A stretch of DNA of 5,052 nt from Candidatus Bathyarchaeota archaeon UBA185 (GCA_002495485.1 DAFH01000200.1:22657-27708); one strand, 5' to 3'. Counted from the stretch's first letter, positions 1 to 5,052 are shown. Numbers and translations are program-made. Notes: generated from the sequence alone by a model not told the origin.

Positions 1-13
1 AAGCTAGCTAAAA

Positions 14-65
14 CGCTTTACCGTTTTACCGAGCCCCCAGAATTGGTTCGGCAATAACGTTTTAC
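14..65. repeat. Three copies of CGYTTTAC upstream of tdh
   Basis: The octamer CGCTTTAC at 14-21 is followed directly by CGTTTTAC at 22-29, and CGTTTTAC recurs at 58-65. Two abutting copies plus a third about 29 bp further on, all on the same strand upstream of threonine dehydrogenase, could be operator half-sites or repeated AT-rich promoter elements. They are short and degenerate at one position, so chance is possible. No function is shown by the sequence. Confidence 0.3.
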
Positions 66-66
66 A
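57..66 (+). promoter_or_regulatory. Candidate archaeal TATA element for tdh
   Basis: The AT-rich stretch around 57-66 (core TTTTACA) lies about 40 bp before the TTG start at 104. An archaeal TATA box normally sits about 25 bp before the transcription start, which would put the start near 88-90 and leave a leader of roughly 15 nt holding the ribosome-binding purines AGGGAAG (96-102). The match is to position and base composition, not to a strong consensus. Confidence 0.3.
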
Positions 67-103
67 CTCGATGTGATCGGCGAGGAAGCGAGCCTAGGGA
101 AGC

Positions 104-1171
104 TTGTCGAGAGAAAAGATGCACGCCATTGTGAAGACGACTCCGGGACCTGGTGCCGTGTACGGTCCGTGGCCCGCGCCTTCGAAGCTCGGTCTCAGAG
201 ACATTCTCGTTAGGGTCGAAGCGACGTCGATCTGCGGAACCGACATGCAGATCTATGATTGGCACGAGTTGATGGCTCACCGTGTCAAGCCTCCGCTCAT
301 CATGGGACACGAGTTCGCGGGGAAGGTTGTTGAGGCGGGCAAGGAGGTCTCGGATCTCCGCGAGGGGGACATTGTCTCGGGCGAAACCCACATCAACTGT
401 GGGAAGTGTTTCCAGTGCCGAACCGGTAACGGCCACATCTGCGAGAGAATGCTGCTTCGAGGAGTCGATACCGACGGCTGTTTCGCGGAGTATCACCTGC
501 TCCACGAAGGGAGTGCCTGGCTGAACGACAAGAAGATCCCGATCGAGATCGCGTCTGCGCAAGAGCCGCTTGGTAACGCGGTTCACGCGGCTTCCGCGGC
601 GGAAATTTCAGGGAACAAGGTCGCCATCTTTGGGTGTGGTCCTATCGGGGCCTGCCTCATCGGGCTCTGCAAGTCGTTTGGGGCAAGCAAGATCTTCGGC
701 GTGGACATTGTGGATTACCGGCTGAATCTAGCCAAGAAGATGGGAGGGGATGTGTTGATCAACGGATCACAGGAGAACCCGGTGAAGAGGATAATGGACC
801 TGACTGACGGTCGTGGTGTTGATGTCTTCTTCGAAATGTCCGGTGCTCCTCCTTCGTTCGAGGAGGGGTTCAAGGTTCTCCGGCCGGGCGGGACGGCTGT
901 CCTGTTCGGTCTTCCTTCAAAGAACGTCGAGATGGACGTAGCGAACTGGATAGTCTTCAAAGACGCTAGAGTGCGTGGGGTCTTCGGCCGCAGACTCTGG
1001 GGCACCTGGTACAAGACGGCCGAGGTCTTGAAGGCGGGAGAGGTCGATCTGTCGAAGGTGATTACTCACAGGTTCGCTCTGGAAGAGTTTGAGAAAGCGT
1101 TCACGCTGATGAAATCGGGCCACTCTGGGAAGATAGTGATGTATCCTAACAGAAAGCCTCCCTCAAACTAG
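104..1171 (+). CDS. tdh: L-threonine 3-dehydrogenase (zinc-dependent MDR family)
   Basis: Oxidises L-threonine to 2-amino-3-ketobutyrate with NAD+, the first step of threonine breakdown to glycine and acetyl-CoA; cytosolic. The 355-aa product has the full medium-chain dehydrogenase layout. Catalytic-zinc residues are C44 in ICGTD and H69-E70 in MGHE; the structural-zinc cysteines are C99, C102, C105 and C113; E154 lies in QEPLGNAV, typical of TDH; the Rossmann loop is GCGPIG (177-182), followed by acidic D201, which favours NAD over NADP. EMSGAP, GRRLWGTWY and VITHRF are threonine-dehydrogenase signatures rather than general alcohol-dehydrogenase ones. Length fits the family (about 340-350 aa). 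The TTG start at 104 is preceded by AGGGAAG and gives an N terminus resembling archaeal TDHs that begin a few residues before MxAIxKT; ATG 119 is the alternative. No 2-amino-3-ketobutyrate ligase gene is adjacent. It converges with the downstream idi gene. Confidence 0.93.
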   Translation: MSREKMHAIVKTTPGPGAVYGPWPAPSKLGLRDILVRVEATSICGTDMQIYDWHELMAHRVKPPLIMGHEFAGKVVEAGKEVSDLREGDIVSGETHINCGKCFQCRTGNGHICERMLLRGVDTDGCFAEYHLLHEGSAWLNDKKIPIEIASAQEPLGNAVHAASAAEISGNKVAIFGCGPIGACLIGLCKSFGASKIFGVDIVDYRLNLAKKMGGDVLINGSQENPVKRIMDLTDGRGVDVFFEMSGAPPSFEEGFKVLRPGGTAVLFGLPSKNVEMDVANWIVFKDARVRGVFGRRLWGTWYKTAEVLKAGEVDLSKVITHRFALEEFEKAFTLMKSGHSGKIVMYPNRKPPSN

Positions 1172-1181
1172 TTTTTGAGGG
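1160..1181. terminator. Hairpin over the tdh stop codon, between convergent genes
   Basis: CCCTCAAA (1160-1167) and TTTGAGGG (1174-1181) form a perfect 8-bp stem with a 6-nt loop. The tdh stop TAG (1169-1171) lies in the loop, and a T-run (1172-1176) falls across loop and arm. The idi stop codon on the other strand is only a few bases beyond (1184-1186). Such a structure could end or protect both convergent transcripts. Archaeal termination relies mainly on U-tracts, so its role is inferred. Confidence 0.45.
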
Positions 1182-1183
1182 GC

Positions 1184-1708
1184 TTACGGCACCAGTCCTT
1201 TCTTCTCCAGAGTCTCGAACGCGATCTTGAACCATGGAGTGTAGCTGGCCGAGTTCGCCGCAATGTCCCGCTTCAACCTGTCCGGGGTGGTCCATTTCCA
1301 ATCGTCTATTTCTTCCGGGTTGGGTTTTGGTACGCCGTCGAACGTCCCGACGAACACGTGGTCGTACTCGTGCTCTGTGAGCTTGCTCTCAGGGTCCGTA
1401 GCTTTGTAGATGAAGCTGAACGCTTCCTTCAGGTCCGTGTCGAATCCGAACTCTTGCTTCAGTTTTCTGTGAGCCGCCCTCTCCAACTCCTCGCCTTTTC
1501 GTGGGTGGCTGCAGCACGGGTTGGTCCAGAGGTTTCGGAAGTGGTGTTTTGCTTTGGCTCTCAGCTGGAGAAGCACCTCTCCCTTGGAGTTGAAGACGAA
1601 GATGGAGAATGCCCGGTGGAGTTTTCCGCCGTTGCTGTGGGCGCTTATCTTCTCCTCGTATCCGATGGGATTGTCTTTCTGATCGACGAGGATTACCGTT
1701 TCTGTCAT
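1184..1708 (-). CDS. idi: Isopentenyl-diphosphate delta-isomerase, type I (Nudix)
   Basis: Interconverts isopentenyl and dimethylallyl diphosphate, the branch point for archaeal isoprenoid lipids; cytosolic and metal-dependent. The 174-aa product matches bacterial/eukaryotic type I IDI end to end. Metal-binding residues are H24 (SAHS), H31 (KLHRAF), H68, E112 and E114 (TEHEYD). The catalytic cysteine is C66 in TNPCCSHP, within the NxxCxHP motif, and a Nudix helix runs 71-88 with E86 in KQEFG. The C-terminal DDWKW supplies the active-site tryptophan region, and YTPWF closes the fold. The ATG start at 1708 is supported by GGGAG (1717-1721 on this strand), 8 nt upstream. It follows S8e and SRP19 in the same direction but after 173 bp, so it probably has its own promoter. 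Many archaea use the unrelated flavin-dependent type II enzyme instead, which makes this form notable here. Confidence 0.95.
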   Translation of the reverse strand: MTETVILVDQKDNPIGYEEKISAHSNGGKLHRAFSIFVFNSKGEVLLQLRAKAKHHFRNLWTNPCCSHPRKGEELERAAHRKLKQEFGFDTDLKEAFSFIYKATDPESKLTEHEYDHVFVGTFDGVPKPNPEEIDDWKWTTPDRLKRDIAANSASYTPWFKIAFETLEKKGLVP

Positions 1709-1881
1709 GGTTCAGGCTCCCGTCTGACCATCTCGGCTTCCTGCAGTCCCAGACTCAGAAAAAGTCCCGAGTAACTTCGATGAAAGCCTCTTTCCAGGCG
1801 CGAATACACTTTCTGTAGCCCCGTGGCTCATGGAGTGTCTGTCTCCGTGACGGTATTTACGGGTGAGGTTCCGATGTCTCT
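1709..1881 (-). promoter_or_regulatory. Leader region between SRP19 and idi
   Basis: This 173-bp stretch has no convincing gene. On the minus strand it contains two AT-rich candidates for a TATA element, GTAAATACC (1860-1852) and AGTGTATTCG (1810-1801), then the GGGAG ribosome-binding site of idi. GGGACT occurs twice in the leader, about 16 nt apart. The gap is much larger than the other same-strand spacings here, suggesting an independent idi promoter. Which element is used cannot be decided from sequence. Confidence 0.3.
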
Positions 1882-2211
1882 CTATCGTTTCTTCGGCTCG
1901 GCCGCTTGAGCTTCCTTCTGCCGGTTCTTGACTATCTCGCCGGCTATGTTTTTGAGGATGATGGGTCTCTGTCCCGCTTTCTTGATGGTGACGTATCCGG
2001 TCTTCTCCCATGGAGATTTTGACAGTGCGGCCTTATCGGTCGTCTCCGGCGAGTAGCCGAGCGCCATGGCGGCCTGCCATACCTCTTTCATGCTCGGTTG
2101 TTTGACTGCTCTTGACACTGGGAGTCTGCGTCCTTCTCCTCTGGTCTTGGTACTGTCCAGATGTGCGGGCCAGACGGTGATGAAGCCGGGGCGTTTCAAC
2201 TCGCCCACCAC
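1882..2211 (-). CDS. Signal recognition particle 19 kDa protein (SRP19)
   Basis: Binds the tips of SRP RNA helices 6 and 8 and prepares the RNA for SRP54, as part of co-translational targeting of membrane and secreted proteins. The 109-aa product shows the archaeal SRP19 pattern: ITVWPAHLDS (11-20), a basic RNA-binding stretch TKTRGEGRRLP with the following SRAV (21-35), the helix PSMKEVWQAAMALGY (39-53), the strand GYVTIKK (72-78), and a basic tail. Family length is about 90-110 aa. The start is GTG at 2211 (a second GTG follows at once), 8 bp after the S8e stop; no clear Shine-Dalgarno lies in that gap, so translation is probably coupled to S8e. The extra C-terminal residues after NRQ are low-complexity and charged, as is common in this family. 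Confidence 0.9.
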   Translation of the reverse strand: MVGELKRPGFITVWPAHLDSTKTRGEGRRLPVSRAVKQPSMKEVWQAAMALGYSPETTDKAALSKSPWEKTGYVTIKKAGQRPIILKNIAGEIVKNRQKEAQAAEPKKR

Positions 2212-2219
2212 TGGGGAAA

Positions 2220-2618
2220 TTATTCTCTCTGGCTCTTCTCGACTAGAATCGCGTTGACGACGCCATCTTGGCCGGGCCTCGACGTCACTCTCGCTTGGCC
2301 CAGCTCAGTCTCGATGATCGCTCCCTTTGTGATGACGCCTCTCCTCTGGTAGTCCACGTTCGCAGGGTTTCGCACGACTCGAAGAAGTTTCGACTTTGAA
2401 CTCTTGCCCGAGGCCTTGTCCGTGACGACAGCCGCATCCGCCGCTGCTAGCCGGACTTTCAAACCTCCTCCCTGCGTTCGGACCCACCTCTTCTTGGCAA
2501 CCCCCCGTATCGTCTCAGTTGGTTCCGAGCCGGCTTCGTATGCTCGCTTTCCTCGCCAGGCTCTCTTCGTTCCACCTGTCGGTTTTCTCTTGTACTGGCT
2601 ACCGTGACTCTGAGGCAT
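2220..2618 (-). CDS. 30S ribosomal protein S8e
   Basis: Small-subunit ribosomal protein shared by archaea and eukaryotes and absent from bacteria. The 132-aa product has the archaeal short form of S8e: RKPTGG (11-16), RGKRAYEAG (22-30) with PTET next, a central basic strand GGLKVRL (51-57), then VVRNPANVDYQRRGVITKGA and IIETELGQARVTSRPGQDGVVNA, the most conserved part of the family (81-123). The N terminus is glycine-, lysine- and arginine-rich, as expected for rRNA contact. The ATG at 2618 is preceded on this strand by GGCGAT (2629-2624), a good archaeal Shine-Dalgarno with 5-nt spacing. It is the first gene of a leftward unit with SRP19, 8 bp downstream. Confidence 0.95.
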   Translation of the reverse strand: MPQSHGSQYKRKPTGGTKRAWRGKRAYEAGSEPTETIRGVAKKRWVRTQGGGLKVRLAAADAAVVTDKASGKSSKSKLLRVVRNPANVDYQRRGVITKGAIIETELGQARVTSRPGQDGVVNAILVEKSQRE

Positions 2619-2776
2619 TCGATATCGCCGATGGTTCGCGGCGGTCTTGCCATATTAACAGTTCTCCAGAGATACACTTCCGGCCCGATCTTGGCATTTT
2701 TTTCGTGTCGGGGTAACCGAATCTTTATCTGTTCGGTAGCCCGATCGCTCTTCAAATTCGAGGCGCATGTAAGAGA
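2619..2776. promoter_or_regulatory. Divergent promoter region, S8e / zinc-ribbon gene
   Basis: This 158-bp gap is the only place where transcription leaves in both directions. Rightward, CCGAATCTTTATCT (2717-2730) looks like a BRE plus TATA element and would put transcription start near 2751, about 25 nt before the ATG at 2777. Leftward, TGTTAATATGG (near 2662-2652 on the minus strand) is a candidate TATA element with a predicted start near 2630, giving a short leader containing the S8e ribosome-binding site. A run of seven T lies at 2697-2703. No RNA gene is apparent. Element choice is by position and composition only. Confidence 0.45.
2624..2629 (-). promoter_or_regulatory. Ribosome-binding site of S8e
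   Basis: GGCGAT on the minus strand ends 5 nt before the S8e ATG and resembles the archaeal GGTGAT consensus. It fixes ATG 2618 as the start. Confidence 0.55.
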
Positions 2777-2992
2777 ATGCCGAACTATTGCTTGGAGTGC
2801 GGTGGAAACCTAAGCTACGACCCCGCAATCAAGCAATATGCCTGTAAGAGCTGCGGGCTAACGTACACGCAACAGGACCTTCTTCAGGGTCGCGAAAAGA
2901 TTCTCCAGAGTCAGGAGACTGTGGACGAGGAGAAGAAACGCCGCCAGAAAGACTATCTCAAATGGTGGCTCAGCGACAAGAAGAAACCCTAG
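2777..2992 (+). CDS. Small zinc-ribbon protein
   Basis: A 71-aa protein of unknown specific function. Its N-terminal third is a zinc ribbon: C5-x2-C8 (CLEC) and C23-x2-C26 (CKSC), each followed by glycine, 14 residues apart, with aromatic residues between. The rest is a charged helix (about 30-60, EKILQSQETVDEEKKRRQ region) ending in YLKWWLSDKKKP, a conserved-looking tryptophan/lysine tail. Such ribbons occur in archaeal transcription and translation accessory proteins, for nucleic-acid or protein contact; which one applies is not shown. The ATG at 2777 follows the likely promoter near 2717-2730. GAGG at 2760-2763 is rather far upstream for a Shine-Dalgarno, so initiation may be weak or near-leaderless. 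The gene ends CCC TAG directly before the winged-helix frame, which lacks a normal start (see 2987-2993). Confidence 0.75.
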   Translation: MPNYCLECGGNLSYDPAIKQYACKSCGLTYTQQDLLQGREKILQSQETVDEEKKRRQKDYLKWWLSDKKKP

Positions 2993-2993
2993 T
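2987..2993 (+). other. Possible +1 frameshift or stop-restart site
   Basis: The last zinc-ribbon codons read AAG AAG AAA CCC TAG. A +1 slip of the proline tRNA from CCC to CCT would bypass the TAG and continue as AGT CTG CGG in the frame that encodes the winged-helix protein. CCC followed by T and a stop is a shift-prone context of the type known from release-factor 2 and antizyme genes. Equally, CTG at 2994 lies 1 nt after the stop and could be a reinitiation codon. No stimulatory Shine-Dalgarno or pseudoknot was identified. Confidence 0.3.
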
Positions 2994-3728
2994 CTGCGGA
3001 AGATCTCGCAGCCCGATCCTACGCGACGTTCGGCAGAGGCTTTATTCACTAAGAAGTTCCTCGACGGACCTAGACTCACCCTGCCCCGCGCAAAGCCGGA
3101 CAATATCGTCGAAACGATCCTTGAGGGGTGGAGACGCGGCTCCAGAGGACCCCTGCCACAGCTAAGCCCGGTTCAGCTTCTCAATGCACTCGTTCTGATC
3201 GAAAGAGAGGGGCCCGTAGGAAGAAGGGCTCTCTCCAACGCTCTCGACATCAAGGTCGGCGTAGCTCGGGGACTACTCGAGAGGCTCAGTGAGACCGGCG
3301 TCGTCTCAGTCACTGAAACCGGGGTCCAGTTGTCCAAGACGGGGAAGCAGAGCCTCCACAGATTCCTACGCCAGTTATCGGTCAAAGAGATTCTTCCACT
3401 CGAAGAGTCGGACTTGGTAGGCAAGGGTCATGCCATGGGCGTTCACGTATTGCGACGGCACGTGTCTGGAATGACCGGGATCACCCAGAGAGACGAAGCG
3501 ATCAAGGCGGGGGCCGAGGGCTCGATCACTGTAGCGGTTGTCGGAGGAAAACTGGTGATTCCTCCGGACAACAAGAATCTAGCTATGCTGGCGCCGAAGG
3601 AGAATGCTCGTCTTCGGAACGAGCTCAAGCCGTCGAACAACGATCTCATAATCATCGGGTTTGGAAGAGACATGTCCCATGCACTGGCCGGGGCTTTAGC
3701 CGCGGTTCTCTCGTTGCAAGGAAAGTAG
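2994..3728 (+). CDS. Winged-helix protein, DUF4443-like (start uncertain)
   Basis: The product is a probable archaeal DNA-binding protein with an N-terminal winged helix-turn-helix and a C-terminal DUF4443-like domain. The winged helix is encoded at about 3162-3327: LSPVQLLNALVLIE, then EGPVGRRALSNAL, the recognition helix GVARGLLERLSETG, and a wing VVSVTETGVQLSKTG. The C-terminal domain (about 3400-3728) contains QRDEAIKAGAEGSITVAVVG, GKLVIPP and a hydrophobic end IIIGFGRDMSHALAGALAAV. The frame is open from 2862 but has no ATG, GTG or TTG before TTG 3330, which would cut off the DNA-binding domain, so TTG 3330 is unlikely to be the true start. The coordinate given uses CTG 2994 (244 aa), 1 nt after the zinc-ribbon stop; a frameshift fusion with that gene (about 316 aa) or a sequence error is the alternative. 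Only the stop, 3726-3728, is firm. DNA target and ligand are unknown; it may act near the adjacent divergent promoter. Confidence 0.65.
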   Translation: MRKISQPDPTRRSAEALFTKKFLDGPRLTLPRAKPDNIVETILEGWRRGSRGPLPQLSPVQLLNALVLIEREGPVGRRALSNALDIKVGVARGLLERLSETGVVSVTETGVQLSKTGKQSLHRFLRQLSVKEILPLEESDLVGKGHAMGVHVLRRHVSGMTGITQRDEAIKAGAEGSITVAVVGGKLVIPPDNKNLAMLAPKENARLRNELKPSNNDLIIIGFGRDMSHALAGALAAVLSLQGK

Positions 3729-3731
3729 GAG
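3728..3731 (+). promoter_or_regulatory. Ribosome-binding site for the cinA-like gene
   Basis: GGAG (3728-3731) overlaps the TAG stop of the preceding gene and lies 9 nt before TTG 3741. It supports that TTG as the start and indicates translation from a shared transcript. Confidence 0.55.
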
Positions 3732-3740
3732 TTAATCTAG

Positions 3741-4541
3741 TTGAGAAGTCGGAAAGGTCCGAAGACGTTAACGGCCGAGATCATATCGGTTGGGAATGAG
3801 CTTCTCATCGGACATACTCTCGACACGAACTCGCACTGGCTGGCGAAGCAGTTGAACCAACATGGGTGGATCCTTGAGCGAGTTACCCAATTGAGGGACT
3901 CTCTTCAGTCGATCTCTTCCGGAGTCCGCGAAGCGATCGGGCGAAAACCTCTCGTGCTGATAACGCTTGGCGGCTTGGGTCCAACCCATGACGATATGAC
4001 CCTCGCGGGCGTGGCTCGATCTCTTCACAAGCCTCTGAGCTTGAACGACGAAGCTCTCAGGCTGGTCGAAGAGCACTATCGGAGCCTTGAGACTCGACCG
4101 AGGCTCACGAGGTATCGGACGAAGATGGCCACGCTGCCCAAAGGTGCTAAGGCTCTGCCCAATCCCGTCGGGACTGCACCAGGAGTGTTTCTCGATGAGT
4201 CTCGAACGTCCATATTTTGTCTGCCTGGAGTTCCTTCCGAGATGAAGGCAATCTTCCAGACTTCTATCATCCCATTCCTGAAGAGTTTCAACGCAAGCCG
4301 GCCTGCTGAGGTTCAATTCAAGATCGCAGGAATCATAGAGTCTGCCCTCGCTCCAATTCTCGACGAGGCGCGCCGAGCCTATCCAGGATTGTACTTCAAA
4401 TCTCATCCAAGGGGCAAAGAAACAGGGCCCCGGCCGTTGATCCTCCTGCACATCTACAGCACGCGGCCAGAATCGGCCGGAGACGTGTCCAAGGCTGTCG
4501 AGTACATCATACAACGGGTCTCCAGCAAAATAACTGGATGA
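3741..4541 (+). CDS. CinA-like MoaB/Mog-fold protein (NMN deamidase-related)
   Basis: A 266-aa protein of the COG1058 family, the N-terminal half of bacterial CinA, with a molybdopterin-binding-like fold. In bacteria this family is tied to ADP-ribose hydrolysis, and its separate C-terminal partner PncC deamidates NMN; archaeal stand-alone forms have no settled role. Motifs in order: AEIISVGNELLIGHTLDTN (12-30, opening strand and substrate loop), ITLGGLGPTHDDMT (74-87, the MoCF signature), NPVGTAPG (141-148), and FCLPGVPSEMKAIF (159-172). The C-terminal PncC domain is absent, as is usual in archaea (about 250-270 aa). The TTG start is supported by GGAG 9 nt upstream and by the family N terminus beginning a few residues before AEII. 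It begins 12 bp after the winged-helix stop and converges, 10 bp away, with the gene at the right edge. Not to be taken as evidence of competence. Confidence 0.88.
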   Translation: MRSRKGPKTLTAEIISVGNELLIGHTLDTNSHWLAKQLNQHGWILERVTQLRDSLQSISSGVREAIGRKPLVLITLGGLGPTHDDMTLAGVARSLHKPLSLNDEALRLVEEHYRSLETRPRLTRYRTKMATLPKGAKALPNPVGTAPGVFLDESRTSIFCLPGVPSEMKAIFQTSIIPFLKSFNASRPAEVQFKIAGIIESALAPILDEARRAYPGLYFKSHPRGKETGPRPLILLHIYSTRPESAGDVSKAVEYIIQRVSSKITG

Positions 4542-4551
4542 GCTTCCGGGT

Positions 4552-5052
4552 CTACTCGCTGGCTACCTGGACCAGTTCCTCAGGCGACTGCCTGCTCAGC
4601 TGTGCGAGATTCATTATTCCACCAGTCAGACTCTGGGCTCCAACGCCCTTCTTCGTCAGAATCTCCGCAGCCTTCAATGAAGTCCCTCCCGCCATGCAGA
4701 CTAGTAGGGTTCTAGACCTTCCTCTAGGCAGTAATCTGGTGATTCCTTCCGGAATGTCCTCCCTTGTGATGAGTGCTTGGACGTCTTGAGCTCGTGCAAC
4801 TTTGATCTTTTCTCTGTCAACCCGTAGGGACGAAGCCACTAGATCGATTCCTGCTTCTCTAGGCACAAACATTGCATGCGTCCAGAGGACTTCGTCGTAG
4901 CTCGACGGGTCAGCGCTTACCTCGTCGACGTTTGCTTCTAGGCTTCCCGGAGGTTCGACTGGCGGCTCGAGGTTCGTCATGTACTTCTGGAGGTCGTCTG
5001 CGACGATGACGACGAATTTCTCGCCTGCGCCGTAGTTTATCATCTGTAGGCG
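4552..5052 (-). CDS. Rhodanese-like protein, probable fusion to PLP enzyme (5' partial)
   Basis: The C-terminal part carries a rhodanese-type active loop, LLVCMAGGTSLKAAEIL, followed by GAQSLTGGIMNL, the usual end of the domain. The persulfide-forming cysteine is the C of CMAGGTS, about 51 residues before the stop. The two arginines common in this loop (CRSGRRS type) are replaced by M and T, suggesting a substrate other than thiosulfate. The preceding part does not show the usual first half of a rhodanese. The segment INYGAGEKFVVIVADDLQKYMTNLEP next to the window edge resembles the C-terminal end of cysteine synthase / cystathionine beta-synthase PLP enzymes (VVxxxxD...YMTK). The frame is open to base 5052; ATG 5043 has no ribosome-binding site visible in the 9 bases present, so I regard it as internal. 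If so, this is the 3' end of a PLP enzyme with a C-terminal rhodanese domain, in sulfur/cysteine metabolism. Rhodanese assignment is good; fusion is inference. Confidence 0.65.
   Translation of the reverse strand, partial: RLQMINYGAGEKFVVIVADDLQKYMTNLEPPVEPPGSLEANVDEVSADPSSYDEVLWTHAMFVPREAGIDLVASSLRVDREKIKVARAQDVQALITREDIPEGITRLLPRGRSRTLLVCMAGGTSLKAAEILTKKGVGAQSLTGGIMNLAQLSRQSPEELVQVASE

Noticed and set aside
62..586. 174-codon open frame on the minus strand
   Set aside because: Antisense to the N-terminal half of tdh and without family motifs; arginine-rich composition typical of a shadow frame.
1175..1774. 199-codon open frame on the plus strand
   Set aside because: Antisense to the complete, motif-confirmed idi gene; no recognisable domain.
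1712..2011. 99-codon minus-strand frame across the SRP19 end and idi leader
   Set aside because: Half of it overlaps SRP19 in another frame and the sequence is low-complexity and charged, with no domain.
2459..2755. 98-codon minus-strand frame starting upstream of S8e
   Set aside because: It continues into S8e in a different frame, and S8e is certain; no support for a separate gene.
2993..3052. Stop-codon readthrough extension of the zinc-ribbon gene in its own frame
   Set aside because: It would add only about 19 residues before TAA and gives no known domain, while several other genes here also end in TAG, arguing against recoding of TAG (for example as pyrrolysine).
3330..3728. TTG 3330 as start of the winged-helix gene
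   Set aside because: It would remove the whole helix-turn-helix, which is coded in the same frame immediately upstream; no ribosome-binding site precedes it.
3768..4514. 248-codon open frame on the minus strand
   Set aside because: It lies wholly within the cinA-like gene, which has clear family motifs; the antisense product has no recognisable domain and looks like a G+C-rich shadow.
4521..4538. TCCAG/CTGGA inverted repeat near the cinA-like stop
   Set aside because: Only a 5-bp stem with an 8-nt loop and no T-run; too weak to call a terminator.

Overview
This is an archaeal chromosomal segment, densely coded on both strands. The archaeal assignment rests on a ribosomal protein S8e gene, an SRP19 gene and a winged-helix protein that looks like an archaeal DUF4443 member. 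The usual bacterial mobile or accessory content is absent. Several TTG/GTG starts and a fairly G+C-rich, AGG/CGG-using coding style would fit a TACK-type lineage (Thaumarchaeota or Bathyarchaeia-like), but that placement is inference. I see no rRNA, tRNA, CRISPR array, insertion sequence or integrase.

Layout. (1) Positions 1-103 are a short leader with three CGYTTTAC copies and a likely promoter for a plus-strand L-threonine 3-dehydrogenase (104-1171). (2) Its stop codon lies in a perfect 8-bp hairpin that separates it from a convergent minus-strand block: S8e (2618-2220), then SRP19 (2211-1882) 8 bp later, then after a 173-bp gap a type I (Nudix) isopentenyl-diphosphate isomerase (1708-1184). 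(3) A divergent promoter region (2619-2776) separates S8e from a rightward block: a 71-aa zinc-ribbon protein (2777-2992), a winged-helix/DUF4443-like protein (about 2994-3728), and a CinA/MoaB-fold protein (3741-4541) whose Shine-Dalgarno overlaps the preceding stop codon. (4) A minus-strand gene enters from the right edge (5052-4552). It carries a rhodanese-like active-site loop near its C terminus, and its visible N-terminal part resembles the end of a PLP-dependent cysteine synthase, so it is probably the 3' part of a longer fusion gene.

How they fit together. S8e and SRP19 are translation and protein-targeting housekeeping genes. IDI supplies DMAPP for archaeal isoprenoid lipids. TDH starts threonine catabolism. 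CinA is probably a metabolite-repair or NMN-deamidase-like enzyme, and the edge gene is probably involved in sulfur/cysteine metabolism. The most notable feature is the junction of the zinc-ribbon and winged-helix genes. The winged-helix frame is open from 2862 but has no ATG, GTG or TTG until 3330, which is downstream of the DNA-binding domain. The zinc-ribbon gene ends in CCC TAG, and a +1 slip there would enter exactly that frame. Either a non-canonical start (CTG 2994), a programmed +1 frameshift producing a zinc-ribbon/winged-helix fusion, or a sequence error must explain it.
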